DNA from: Candidatus Zhuqueibacterota bacterium
GTDB taxonomy: Bacteria > Zhuqueibacterota > Zhuqueibacteria > Residuimicrobiales > Krinioviventaceae
Length of the DNA stretch: 30,006 nt
NCBI GenBank assembly: GCA_003854995.1
Contig: RQOI01000537.1
Coordinates: 1 to 30,006, forward strand
Direction of reading: 5' to 3'
In this document: in pieces, positions 7,171-16,039 of the stretch
How positions within the stretch are numbered: the first letter of the stretch is position 1
Layout of the letters: every line of letters starts with the position of its first letter
Program-made: the position numbers and the translations under genes
Notes under the pieces: generated by a model
What the model was told of the DNA's origin: nothing
The model's database searches: none
The model's input: only the letters and a program-made list of their open reading frames with translations

Positions 7171-10100
7171 TCAATAAATCTCGCCGAACAGTCGATAGGC
7201 AGCCCAGGCCGACGGGTGTGCATCGATGGATTCGTAAACAACCCGCTGCGCCAGTCGCAGCGCCTCGATGCACGGATAGCCTTCGGACAGAAAGCGGAAA
7301 AATCTTTTGATCAGGACAGCGGATGCGGTCTCATCTGCCAGCCACTGCGCCGAAAGGATGCCGTTCGCATGATGGTCCAGCACTCCGGCATAAAAACCGG
7401 CGCATTCGTTCCCCTGCTGAAAAAACGAGTCCATGACGCGCCCAGATGCAAAAACGGTCAGCGGTGCGGACGACGATGCCAGCCAGTCGTTCAGATCAAG
7501 GATCTGTTCATTCTCAGAACTATATATGGCGACTTGCGAGTCGTATGGAAAACGCGAATTGAACTCTAATCTGGCGCCGACAAACAACGCATCGTAGACC
7601 AGATTCGGCGCCGGGGTCACATCTGCAGCTCTGTCAGCAACGGACAATGGTGTGACGCTTTGAAAATAGCGAGCCAAGCTGTGCGCTACGTTTTGCGTCA
7701 GGGAGAGATCTCTGGCGGTCCTGGCGGTCGTCGTCAGAAAAGCTATGGACCGGACCGCCGGGCGATCGGCCTGCGCGAGAGCATGCAGCGCTTCTGCGGG
7801 TGAAATGGCATACGACAGACGTACATCCAAACCGAGGGGTGCACTGCCGTCAGTTCCGAGCAGCGAGAACGGCACATAGTACAGCTTTCCGTACGGCACA
7901 ATGACGAGGGTCTGATCGCGCGTCAGATCAAACGGGGCAATGAGATCATTGTAAAGCGACTGAACGGATGCCACGACCGATTCGCGCGAGATGAGCCTTT
8001 GATACAAATCACCAAGCGACTCATTCAGGCGGTCCGGCGTAAGATGGTTTTCATGCAAGGCGATCGTATCGCTGCGGATATGCCAGAGAAAAAGTTTTGT
8101 CTCGGTGTAAAATGTGCACAAAACAGCCGCATCTTGCGGCATATGCGCGATCAAATCACTATAGTTTTGCGTCTGCGTGCTGTCGCCGTCCTTTAGCATC
8201 AATTGCGCCATTCCGGCCTGGATGCTTTCTGTCATCTGACGCAGCGAGGCAAAGGTCCTGTCCTCTCGGCCATCAGCTCGCCTTTTTGCGACCAGCAGGC
8301 GGGCGCGATTGAACGCCGCTCCTTCCACCAGGCTGTCCATCATCGCCTGTTTTTGCGCATTTTTATAAAAAGTATTCTGATTCGACTGGTTCGTACGGAC
8401 AATGGAACGATGCTGCAATTTTTCCAGCACAGCCAGCGCGGCTAGAGGATCATCCGCTGCAGTGTGAAACTCGATGAGTTCGGCAAAAAAATCCTCTTCT
8501 GTGCTCGAGAAATAGTCGTTCAGCTGCTGAAGAATGGTCTTGGGCTGCGAACGCAAGAGCGCGCGCAAGGCATTTTCAAAATGGATGCCGGCATCCTCTC
8601 GTCTGCCTTCTGTCAACGCCAGTTGTGCCTCGCGCCAGTGAGCGCGCCACAGGATCTGTGCAAGTCCCATCGAATCGGACAACGCGATGGCCTTTTCGGC
8701 AAAAACATGCGCCGCACTGTCGCCAACAGCGCGGCTCAGATGCAGATAGCACTGGGCGCGCGCGAGATCATCATGCTGATGCGCCGCCCGCTCAAGCGCG
8801 GTCTGCAAATACTGCAGCGCCCCCTCATTTTCGCCGGTGTCCAACAATTGAACTCCCAGCAGGATATGAGCAGCGAGACTCGATCGGGAGTGCATGCTCA
8901 CGGAGGCCAGGATTTTTTCGCTGGCAGAGATGGCGTCAGCATGTTTGCCCTGATACCAGCTCAAAACGGCGCTGTGCAGGAGGCTTACAACGAGATATCG
9001 AGCGTCGCGATTTTTCGTCGCCAGATCGACGGCGCGCCTGGCCATGCTCTCGGCCTTTTGCACAGCGCCCTGCTCCGCTGCTATCCGACTCTGCAGCAAC
9101 AGGCGATCGATCGACAGCGGCGCGGTCAAGGGTTCAGCTAATCCATCCACAAGGGCGCTGGTGCGACGAATATCCCCTTGCTCGAACGACAGCAGCGCCA
9201 GGTGCAGTTCACATTGAACGACCAGATCATGCTCGGATGCTTGTCGGGCGTAATCCAAAGCCTGCAGAACATGGCGTTTGGCACTGGAGCAGAGCTCATA
9301 ATGATAATAGACCCGACTCTTGTCCAGCAAAACGGCGGCGGAGTGGCGAGCTGACTGCGGCCGCGCCATATTCATCACTTGCTCGTAGTGACGCAGGGCG
9401 CTGTCGAGATCGCGGATGTCGTAGGCGTAGACATCGGCGACCTGTTGCAGGGCTATCGTCTGGTGTTGAACATCCTTCTGCTGCTTATACTCGGAAGCGG
9501 CGCGCAGGAGTAAATCGACGGCGCGCTCATAATTGCCGCCATCGATGCAGATCGAAGCGACATGTTGCCAGGCAAAGGCGGCATCAAAGTCGAGTCCGTA
9601 TTCACTCACCAGTCGGCGATAGCTCGAGCCGGAGTTGTCCGCATTTTGCAGATCACGAATCTGTTCATAATAGACCACGAGATGGCGCTGGACATCAGCG
9701 ACCGCCGGCCAGTCATTCAGACGCGCATAACGATCTGCCATGTCCCGATGCAGATCAATCGCCTGCTGCCAGTTTCCGTCCAGAATCGCACAGGCCAGCA
9801 TGCGAGAGTCAACTTCCGGTATCTGGCGAGCTCCTTGATCGAGCTTGCTGACGAGTTTGTAGAGGTCGAGCGCGTGCGCCCACTCTCGATCGCTGAAGGC
9901 CACATCAGCCAGATTCTGCAGGCTTTTCGCGCTCAAAAGAACCGATTCAGATCCATCCCTTGCATCGCTGCCGCCAAAGCCGTACAGTTGCGGGCTGCAG
10001 CTCTTCGCATCCAACTGACCGTTTGCAGAGAGCGTCGAACAGGCCATTGCGATCGCGCCATCGACGGGATGGCGGGAGAGCTCGCGATAGAATTCAGCAG

Positions 10101-13100
10101 AGAAATTCACGGTTGAGTCCATCGCGTGCGAGACCAGTAAAAATGAAGAGAAATCGCCAAAATAGAATGCCCGCTCCCAGGCAATAAACTGTTCCGGAGA
10201 GAGGATTGGTGCGCCGTCCTGGGCCTGCACGAACGTCAGGTGCGCAGCGCCGCCGCTCTTGAGGGCATATAAATCATTCACTTTTATGATTGCGGGCTGT
10301 GATTGCGGAATCTGATAGACGATTTCTGCGAGACCGGGAAAAACGTCGTTCGCTCCGAGAGTGGCGTTGAGATGAATGATATCGGCCTGGGAAAAAAGCG
10401 CCCGCTGGGCAAAGAAGACGTTGCCCGATTGCTGAGGCACAGGAGATATGATGTCGTAATTGCCCAGCGCCGCTTCCATCTCCGGGGACGTTGGCGCCAG
10501 GTATATTTGATATCCTCCTGGCCGGCTGTTTTGCAGCGCCATGGCAAAAGCGGTCAAGCTCGAGCTGACGGATGATATGACCGGCATGCTAGAATCGCTC
10601 TCGGCGACGAGCGTCCACGGATAGAGCAGAAAATCATGGTCAGGGATGAAGACCACCTTATCGATCGAGAATGATCCAAGGTGCTGAAACAGTGCAGCAA
10701 AGGCGTCGGGCATGCTTTGCAGCGAGTCCATTTGCAGCGCAGGCCATGTCCGCGCGACCTCGATTTTGTCAAAGGGCGTCGAGAAGAAAGAGAGCGTATC
10801 CCTGGTCATGACCCAGTTAAAGCTCTCTTTTGCATCGACGATCTGATAGAGCAGCGCCAGGCTGTCGGGCAGTTGACTCTGTAACTGTTCCAAGTTGACC
10901 GGCGTGATCTTGATCAAAGATTCGATCTCCGGCGCTTGTGAACGGATTTGTTCCATCACCTCCGAGTATTCAGTCCGCAGCGTCGCCAACTTTCGTTGTC
11001 CTTCCCGCGCCTTGGAGCTCTGCTGACCCGGCTGGAGCAGTGCAAATTCGAGATCATTCATCGCCTTCATGAGCGAATCGGCTTGCACATACAGCTCTTG
11101 CCGCACGCCGACGCCCAGATCGAGCTTTTCATCTCCCAGGATATCCAGATAGCTTCTCTCGCGCATGCGCTCGGCCATCTGCAGGGCTTGCAGCGTCGAT
11201 CCTCGCGCGACATGAAATTTTATCGCTTCGCGATAAGGCTCCTGAACCTGTTGTCTGTGTCGCGCGACGGAAATTCCGGGTGTCTTGGCGCGGTTCGCTT
11301 CGGAGATCTGAATGGCCTGCTGAAAGTAATGGAGGGCATCATTTCTCGTCTGCAGCAGGTCCGACGAATGGACTGCAACAATTTTGCCAATGGCTGTATT
11401 CACCTGCCATTGCATATCGGTCAATTCATTCTGCGTGGCAATTTTTCTGCACTCGATGAACTCGGCCAGCGCGTCATCATTTTCTCCCAGTGCGTCATAG
11501 AGCTGGCCTTTTTTGAAATGAATGGCGGCCTCCTCGGCGGGCAGTTTGAGTTGTTGAGCTAATTTCAGGGCGCTCGACAGGAGCGTATCCGCCACATGCG
11601 ATTGATGAATGGTGTGCAGTGCAGCATTCAAGCGCGCCTCGACATCAGCTTGCGCCGCATCTTCGATCGTCACCATCAGCAAATCCGATAAAAGCATATA
11701 GAGGTGGGTGCGGTTCAGCGCATAGAGGCTCTGCGTCTCTTCCGTCAGATTGAGCATCTCTCTTATCTTGCCGGTGATCCAGTTGTGATATTTGGCGAGA
11801 TGGATCCTCTTCCTCTGATCAGGCTCTTCGACAATCGTCATGACCACGTGCGCGGCGTTGGCGATGTTGAGCAACTGTCCGCCAACATTTTTCGCACTGC
11901 GGCACATCCAGTACGAGTTTGTGAACCATTTCCACGCATTATCATAATCGCCTTTGACAAAATAGAGATAGGCCATATTATTTTGAAAAATCGCCTGCGC
12001 GTTGTAATCGAATCGCTCTTCATAGATCTTTAATTTTTTTTCATAGAACGCAATGGCGCTTTCGAACTGGCGATCCTGACGAAACGCTTCGGCCAGGATG
12101 GTGTAAAGAATCGCCTCTTCCTCGTCCGTTGACAACTGCAGGATGGATTTCGCCCCCACCTTGCGCAAATCATAAGGGATGGGCAAATAGATGCCAAGGA
12201 TGCCGAACTGCGGCCGAATGGGCTTACCCTCGGATCGTTGCACCAGGCCCTCATCCAGCATGGCCAACGCCTTGTTGGCATAAAAAACAGCCTCATCCTT
12301 TTCATTGAGAAGATAATGGTGAAAGGCCAGACTTCTATAGCTTCGCAGCAGACCATCATAGAGATTGCGTTGCGCCTCAATGTCCGCCGCCTGCTGATAG
12401 TAGACGAGCGCCTGCTGACTATCTCCGCCAAATTCATACAGCAAGGCCAATCTTTTTATATTCACAAGCACGCGATTCTGATCATTCATTTCTCGGTAGA
12501 GTGCTATGGTGCGCTTGAGATAATCCGGACCGTGTTCGAGATCACTCACCACCATCGCGCAGTGGCCCATTCGTTCTTTGATCAGCGCTTCCTGACGAAC
12601 ATCGGCAAAGGTCGAATCATACCGCATGCGCAAGTGGTAGAAATCATAGGCCTTGCTGAAACCATACTCACCGAGATTGTAGTAATTGTTGGCCATATTG
12701 AGGGCTACTGCTGCTTCGAGATCCGGCCTTTTCTCCTCATCATTCAGCGCGAGCGCACTCGTCAATATCTGAATCGCACTCTCGAAATAGCGCGGCGCTT
12801 TTGTTTCGTTATAAAACGTCACCGTATGAAAGAGCCAGACAACGGGAGCAGAGATTGCATCGCCCGCCTTGCGCAAGAATTTTTTAGGTTTGCCTTTTTC
12901 CCAGATCTGGAAATTCTCCAGCATTTCGTAATTGTAGCTGAGCGTCAGATAAGCTTCAATCTGGTTATAGTCAAATGACAGCGCTTTTCTGAGAAGATCG
13001 TTGGAACGCTCCAGATCATCCTGGACGACATCGCTCGCCAAATAGACGCCATCGCGGACGCGCGTGCCGCGATACGAGTAGGCCAGGCCCAAAGCATAAA

Positions 13101-15408
13101 GCAGGATGTTGTTGTTCGGAATGGCCTTGTTCAACTGCTCATAGTCGTTGACGACCTGTTGGATGCTATTCATATTGAACATGCATTCGATATAGCCCTT
13201 GTGCGCCATGAGGTTATAGGCATCCAGGTCGAGGACGCGCTGGTACCGAAGGGCAGCGACAGCATAGTTGCCCGACGCTTTTAGATCTCGCGCCGATTCC
13301 AGTAAAAGCTGAACGAGCCGATCGTTCGCTTCTTGCGCCAATTGCGGGAACGATTCGGCATAGTCGGTCGCCAGCGCACCCAGCTCGTCGGCAGCCTGGA
13401 CGAATTCGCCGATTCGCAGCAGGAGCTCGACGCTTTCCTTTCGAGCTGCAAAAATGATCTCGGGCAGCTCCGCATAGTCGTGCACCATCGAATCATAAAT
13501 TTCAAGAGCCGCATCGTAGTTATGCATGCGCACCGACAGAGCGGCAGCCCGGAAGAGCGGCTCGGCAGAGATCATTTTGAACTCGCTGAATCGTTCGTGC
13601 AGCGAGCGATAGGCGGCCAGACGGCCCTGATCGCTTTGCACGCCCTCGATGGAGATGGCGATGAGACGATCTCGAGATCGCAGCGTCCATTCTTTTTCAG
13701 CATAGGTTTGCACAGTGGCGACATAGACTTCTGCGGCCCGGTCTGATTCCCCCAAACGCTCATACAGTCTGCCGAGAAGGTATCGGCTCTCCGAACCGTA
13801 TTCCGGGTATTGTGCAAAACGCTCCTGAACAGGGGCGAGATGCCGCTCCGCGTTCACCCGATCCAGCTTTTTCGTATAGAGCCGGCCGAGAAGAATCTCC
13901 GTCTGCGCCTGAAATTCTGTCAAGCTGGAATATTTCTGCTGCAACATCAGGGCGGCATCGATCAGGTCGTTGGTCAAGGACTCGGCTGAAGACTCTATCC
14001 CCTCGAGCGCGAGCTCTGCCCACGCCGCCTGCTCAGCCGCATCCGAGTAGGCGGTCATGACCTGCGCGAGGTAAATTCTCGCCTGATCCGGACAGCCCAA
14101 AAGGATCAGGCAAATGCCGCCCTCATAGAGCGCCGACGCTTTTGTATGGTCGTCCGTCTTTTCGACATCAAAAATCTGCTGCAGGGCGGTGAGCCGATCC
14201 CACAGACGCCGTTGCTCCTGCTCCGTCAAATCCGCCGGATTGACGGTTAACAGGGAATCGAGCTGCTGACTGCGCAGGTGACGCGGCAGCGGATATGTGC
14301 TTTCGAGAAAATCAAAAACAGCTGTCGAATCCGGCGAGATAAAGTGAGAGATGTCAGCCGACCAGACATCCGAATTTCCATTCAGCGATGCAGTGAAATA
14401 GGTGCGCGCATCTGTTCCGTAATCAGGCTGTTGCGCATCATAGTAAAGCGGCGTCAGCGGGCGGGCGGCGAGGGCGATGCGTTCATCAAATGATTCGCGA
14501 AACATTTCGAACGAGGGATTGCCGACGCGCGCGCTGTCAATCGGCGTGTACGAGATATCGGCCGACCACAACACCGACTTGTCGGCCGGCGTCAGATGAC
14601 CATCGCCATTTGTGTCGAAGGCGTGGCGGGCAAAAAGGACTTTATGGGCATCGGCGGTCCATGTCGGGAAGCCATCCGCCATTGGGCCGCGCGTGATTGG
14701 CCACATGGGGCGTTCCAGGCTGTCGGTGGGCAGCTTTGTCTCAAACAGCTCGAGCGGTGCATAGAGATTCAACAGCCAGATGTCGCCGTTGCTGCTGTCC
14801 TGGCGAAACGAAGTGAAGGCGAGATAGTCCTGCACGGGACTCCACGCCGGATGGGTGGCGCCGCCGTGGGTGAGTTGTCGGATGTCCAGTCTTTTCTTTG
14901 TCTGCAGCCAGATTTCCGGTCGACCCGTGCGATCGGACACCCAGGCGATGTGCTCGTCAAAGGCGGACATTGTCGGGTAGCCATCAAAGCCCAGATAAAA
15001 AGTCAGCCGTTCTGGTTCGCCCTTGGCGATGAGTTCGCCCCGTACGCTTCTGAGATTGAGTCTGAACAGATCGCCGTGCGCATCGCTCGATTGGCTGACA
15101 TAGATGAGATAGCGCTGCTTCACATCCCATACCGGATAAAAATCATCGGCGCGATGCGTGGTCATCTGGCGCTCAAAACCTGTACGCATATTTCTGAGCC
15201 AGATATCATAGTTGCCGGATCGCTTTGACACAAAAGCCAGCCATTCACCGTCCGGTGACAGACGCGGTGCGAGATCGATCTCAGGATGGGTTGTGATCTG
15301 TCGCCGCTCTGCTTCGGATGGCGATACTGCCGGCTGCAGCTCAGCGCCCAGCAGGAGGATGATGAGCCAGAAAAAGATCATACGGTTTTGCGATACACGT
15401 GCTCTCAT
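7171..15408 (-). CDS. Giant exported TolB-propeller / TPR / CHAT / TPR / CHAT protein with degenerate CHAT domains
   Basis: About 2745 aa. The N-terminus has a hydrophobic segment (MIFFWLIILLLGAEL), read as a signal peptide or anchor. Domains: TolB-like PD40 propeller (about 35-370; RLSPDGEWLAFVS, PVWD, PAWSPVQDYLAF), including a Ca-loop-like DTNGDGHLTPAD at 265-276; a long TPR array (about 400-1400); CHAT 1 (about 1510-1810); a second TPR array (about 1835-2275); CHAT 2 (about 2425-2745, ending HPSAWAAYRLFGE). CHAT domains are caspase-like. Here the usual HFATHG is HLNATLG near 1679 and FVGAR near 2610, and the usual SACETG is VQAQDG (Q1730) and FASGR (G2656), so neither has the His-Cys dyad. 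The frame is intact for 8.2 kb, arguing for a scaffold rather than decay. The start is uncertain (15408, 15420 or 15381); 15408 has GGTGG upstream. It is 61 bp after the YdbL-like lipoprotein. Confidence 0.88.
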   Translation of the reverse strand: MRARVSQNRMIFFWLIILLLGAELQPAVSPSEAERRQITTHPEIDLAPRLSPDGEWLAFVSKRSGNYDIWLRNMRTGFERQMTTHRADDFYPVWDVKQRYLIYVSQSSDAHGDLFRLNLRSVRGELIAKGEPERLTFYLGFDGYPTMSAFDEHIAWVSDRTGRPEIWLQTKKRLDIRQLTHGGATHPAWSPVQDYLAFTSFRQDSSNGDIWLLNLYAPLELFETKLPTDSLERPMWPITRGPMADGFPTWTADAHKVLFARHAFDTNGDGHLTPADKSVLWSADISYTPIDSARVGNPSFEMFRESFDERIALAARPLTPLYYDAQQPDYGTDARTYFTASLNGNSDVWSADISHFISPDSTAVFDFLESTYPLPRHLRSQQLDSLLTVNPADLTEQEQRRLWDRLTALQQIFDVEKTDDHTKASALYEGGICLILLGCPDQARIYLAQVMTAYSDAAEQAAWAELALEGIESSAESLTNDLIDAALMLQQKYSSLTEFQAQTEILLGRLYTKKLDRVNAERHLAPVQERFAQYPEYGSESRYLLGRLYERLGESDRAAEVYVATVQTYAEKEWTLRSRDRLIAISIEGVQSDQGRLAAYRSLHERFSEFKMISAEPLFRAAALSVRMHNYDAALEIYDSMVHDYAELPEIIFAARKESVELLLRIGEFVQAADELGALATDYAESFPQLAQEANDRLVQLLLESARDLKASGNYAVAALRYQRVLDLDAYNLMAHKGYIECMFNMNSIQQVVNDYEQLNKAIPNNNILLYALGLAYSYRGTRVRDGVYLASDVVQDDLERSNDLLRKALSFDYNQIEAYLTLSYNYEMLENFQIWEKGKPKKFLRKAGDAISAPVVWLFHTVTFYNETKAPRYFESAIQILTSALALNDEEKRPDLEAAVALNMANNYYNLGEYGFSKAYDFYHLRMRYDSTFADVRQEALIKERMGHCAMVVSDLEHGPDYLKRTIALYREMNDQNRVLVNIKRLALLYEFGGDSQQALVYYQQAADIEAQRNLYDGLLRSYRSLAFHHYLLNEKDEAVFYANKALAMLDEGLVQRSEGKPIRPQFGILGIYLPIPYDLRKVGAKSILQLSTDEEEAILYTILAEAFRQDRQFESAIAFYEKKLKIYEERFDYNAQAIFQNNMAYLYFVKGDYDNAWKWFTNSYWMCRSAKNVGGQLLNIANAAHVVMTIVEEPDQRKRIHLAKYHNWITGKIREMLNLTEETQSLYALNRTHLYMLLSDLLMVTIEDAAQADVEARLNAALHTIHQSHVADTLLSSALKLAQQLKLPAEEAAIHFKKGQLYDALGENDDALAEFIECRKIATQNELTDMQWQVNTAIGKIVAVHSSDLLQTRNDALHYFQQAIQISEANRAKTPGISVARHRQQVQEPYREAIKFHVARGSTLQALQMAERMRERSYLDILGDEKLDLGVGVRQELYVQADSLMKAMNDLEFALLQPGQQSSKAREGQRKLATLRTEYSEVMEQIRSQAPEIESLIKITPVNLEQLQSQLPDSLALLYQIVDAKESFNWVMTRDTLSFFSTPFDKIEVARTWPALQMDSLQSMPDAFAALFQHLGSFSIDKVVFIPDHDFLLYPWTLVAESDSSMPVISSVSSSLTAFAMALQNSRPGGYQIYLAPTSPEMEAALGNYDIISPVPQQSGNVFFAQRALFSQADIIHLNATLGANDVFPGLAEIVYQIPQSQPAIIKVNDLYALKSGGAAHLTFVQAQDGAPILSPEQFIAWERAFYFGDFSSFLLVSHAMDSTVNFSAEFYRELSRHPVDGAIAMACSTLSANGQLDAKSCSPQLYGFGGSDARDGSESVLLSAKSLQNLADVAFSDREWAHALDLYKLVSKLDQGARQIPEVDSRMLACAILDGNWQQAIDLHRDMADRYARLNDWPAVADVQRHLVVYYEQIRDLQNADNSGSSYRRLVSEYGLDFDAAFAWQHVASICIDGGNYERAVDLLLRAASEYKQQKDVQHQTIALQQVADVYAYDIRDLDSALRHYEQVMNMARPQSARHSAAVLLDKSRVYYHYELCSSAKRHVLQALDYARQASEHDLVVQCELHLALLSFEQGDIRRTSALVDGLAEPLTAPLSIDRLLLQSRIAAEQGAVQKAESMARRAVDLATKNRDARYLVVSLLHSAVLSWYQGKHADAISASEKILASVSMHSRSSLAAHILLGVQLLDTGENEGALQYLQTALERAAHQHDDLARAQCYLHLSRAVGDSAAHVFAEKAIALSDSMGLAQILWRAHWREAQLALTEGRREDAGIHFENALRALLRSQPKTILQQLNDYFSSTEEDFFAELIEFHTAADDPLAALAVLEKLQHRSIVRTNQSNQNTFYKNAQKQAMMDSLVEGAAFNRARLLVAKRRADGREDRTFASLRQMTESIQAGMAQLMLKDGDSTQTQNYSDLIAHMPQDAAVLCTFYTETKLFLWHIRSDTIALHENHLTPDRLNESLGDLYQRLISRESVVASVQSLYNDLIAPFDLTRDQTLVIVPYGKLYYVPFSLLGTDGSAPLGLDVRLSYAISPAEALHALAQADRPAVRSIAFLTTTARTARDLSLTQNVAHSLARYFQSVTPLSVADRAADVTPAPNLVYDALFVGARLEFNSRFPYDSQVAIYSSENEQILDLNDWLASSSAPLTVFASGRVMDSFFQQGNECAGFYAGVLDHHANGILSAQWLADETASAVLIKRFFRFLSEGYPCIEALRLAQRVVYESIDAHPSAWAAYRLFGEIY

Positions 15409-15469
15409 GCGCGCCACCATCCGCCCTGGCCGTCTGCCAAAACAGTTCGGGATTTTACGCGAATCACGT

Positions 15470-16018
15470 TCATTTGCGATTTTCACTCTTTTCCATCCAT
15501 TCGCCGTCGCGCTGCTGGATCCATGTGCCCGGGGCGGACTGGTCAATTTGCATGTTGGCAAAAATAGAATTGATCTCCTGTTCCTGCGACACATCGTTCA
15601 TCACCAAGACGCGCTGGTAGATGACACGGCGGTCGCCGTTCTCTTCCTCCACCAGATCATCAACCAGCTTTTTATAACGTTCATCCTGCTCATATTTGGG
15701 CGTTGGACGCACCTGCAGATAGCCGCGGTTATTTTCGCCGATCACTTTGTCGCGCTTGAGCTCGTCAATTTCGTCTCGATTGAATTTCTGGTTTTGCACC
15801 GCCTGCAGAATCGCCTGCTTTTGCGATGTGTCAAGCTCATTGCCATCGCCACCTGTGCGCGACGATGTCGTCACGATGGCATTATCTGTCAGATGCTGAT
15901 AACTGCCCAGAACCTGCTGTTCGAGCGCCGTCTTTTGCCCGGTGATGGTGAACTCGGGCGACTTTATGCTGCAATTGCAGAGGATGAAGACAATGACGAC
16001 GATGTAAAGATACTTCAT
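15470..16018 (-). CDS. YnbE/YdbL-like lipoprotein (DUF1318 domain)
   Basis: A 182-aa lipoprotein. A short signal peptide (MKYLYIVVIVFILCNC) carries two possible lipid Cys (C14, C16). The N-terminal part SIKSPEFTITGQKTALEQQ resembles the small outer-membrane lipoprotein YnbE. The C-terminal half matches the YdbL/DUF1318 pattern: VIGENNRGYLQV, a charged helix with RRVIYQRV, and the ending APGTWIQQRDGEW. In E. coli these are separate genes (ydbH-ynbE-ydbL) in an operon whose AsmA-like protein YdbH works with YnbE in moving phospholipid toward the outer membrane. Here both appear in one polypeptide directly downstream of the YdbH-like gene, 21 bp away. The start ATG 16018 has a strong GGAGG (16023-16027). 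Assignment to DUF1318 is from recalled motifs. Confidence 0.78.
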   Translation of the reverse strand: MKYLYIVVIVFILCNCSIKSPEFTITGQKTALEQQVLGSYQHLTDNAIVTTSSRTGGDGNELDTSQKQAILQAVQNQKFNRDEIDELKRDKVIGENNRGYLQVRPTPKYEQDERYKKLVDDLVEEENGDRRVIYQRVLVMNDVSQEQEINSIFANMQIDQSAPGTWIQQRDGEWMEKSENRK

Positions 16019-16039
16019 GAAACCTCCATCTGGGATAGC

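Noticed and set aside
8625..9851. 408-codon + strand open frame opposite the giant gene
   Set aside because: Arg/Ser/Pro-rich shadow with no domain; the - strand frame shows clear TPR content.
7171..15408. Giant gene as a pseudogene because its CHAT motifs are lost
   Set aside because: The frame is intact for more than 2700 codons with continuous TPR periodicity, good spacing to neighbours and conserved late CHAT structure; loss is confined to catalytic positions.
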